46,138 bases of DNA from contig JAAAUF010000237.1 of NCBI GenBank assembly GCA_015499985.1, forward strand, positions 1-46,138, written 5' to 3'. Shown piece after piece: positions 46,023 through 46,138 of this stretch. Under the pieces are notes generated by a model. That model was not told the origin of the DNA. It was given only the letters and a program-made list of their open reading frames with translations, and did not search any database. Position numbers and translations under genes: made by a program. Numbering within the stretch: the stretch's first letter is position 1; the number at the start of each line of letters is the position of its first letter. The stretch comes from Haplosporangium gracile (Eukaryota; Mortierellomycota; Mortierellomycetes; Mortierellales; Mortierellaceae).

Positions 46023-46138
46023 ATGTCTCTCTTCAAGTCCAACAAGAACAAGACCTCATCCGCTGCCTCGACCCCAGCTCAGACTCCCCGTCCCTCTGTT
46101 GACACCCATCGCCCTGCTCAAGTCAAGCTGACCCGCGA
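46023..46138 (+). CDS. MSLFKSNK-family small protein, gene 4 (cut by the window end)
   Basis: The visible 38 codons read MSLFKSNKNKTSSAAS, then TPAQTPRPSVDTHRPAQ and VKLTR. The helix and C-terminus lie outside the window. The block SVD-x-x-RPAQ is shared with gene 1 only, and both use TCT for Ser2, where genes 2 and 3 use TCC. The leader is ACCAACAAAACACCAACC, again C/A-rich but without a tandem repeat. Confidence 0.82.
   Translation, partial: MSLFKSNKNKTSSAASTPAQTPRPSVDTHRPAQVKLTR

Noticed and set aside
43024..46138. CRISPR, phage, plasmid or retroelement features in the repeat-rich end
   Set aside because: The repeats are simple tandem arrays without spacers, and no integrase, transposase or reverse-transcriptase sequence is present.

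Overview
The window is nuclear DNA of a filamentous fungus. Genes are split by short GT...AG introns (mostly 80-130 nt, acceptors usually TAG), lie 0.2-1 kb apart on both strands, and encode fungal-type Vps15, cytoplasmic dynein heavy chain, Las1, Tad2, Sds3, Pmp3 and profilin. An Integrator endonuclease gene (IntS11), which the model yeasts lack, and a CM1-type gamma-tubulin receptor fit an early-diverging lineage; Mortierellomycotina-like is my inference, not something the sequence proves.

Layout. 1-55: 3' part of a tRNA-Thr(AGU). 56-1657: no gene recognised, a few degenerate repeats. 1658-6245 (-): CM1/centrosomin-motif coiled-coil protein, divergent from IntS11 at 6613-8743 (+). 8910-15913 (-): Vps15, 24 exons, one with an apparent GC-AG intron, divergent from the cytoplasmic dynein heavy chain at 16499-31276 (+, about 4377 aa, 10 Ns near the 3' end). 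31523-33316 (-): Sds3-like protein. 33677-34865 (-): TPR protein of TTC9 type. 35764-36430 (-): Pmp3-type proteolipid. 37335-38557 (+): Tad2, the tRNA A34 deaminase subunit. 39104-40241 (+): profilin. 40603-42853 (+): Las1 pre-rRNA endonuclease. Exon structures were spliced by eye and all close in frame.

43024-46138 is the most unusual region. It holds four paralogous intronless genes for about 60-residue proteins that all begin MSLFKSNK, arranged as two divergent pairs (<1 2> <3 4>; the fourth is cut by the window end). Coding and promoter similarities pair gene 1 with gene 4 and gene 2 with gene 3, which is what an inverted duplication of one divergent pair would leave. Genes 1-3 each have a different C/A-rich repeat as 5' leader. 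I do not recognise the family.

Functionally the window is mostly housekeeping: microtubule nucleation and transport (CM1 protein, dynein), endosome/autophagy PI3-kinase regulation (Vps15), actin (profilin), RNA processing (IntS11, Tad2, Las1), chromatin (Sds3) and membrane proteolipid (Pmp3). No operon logic, mobile element with coding capacity, CRISPR or viral gene was seen.
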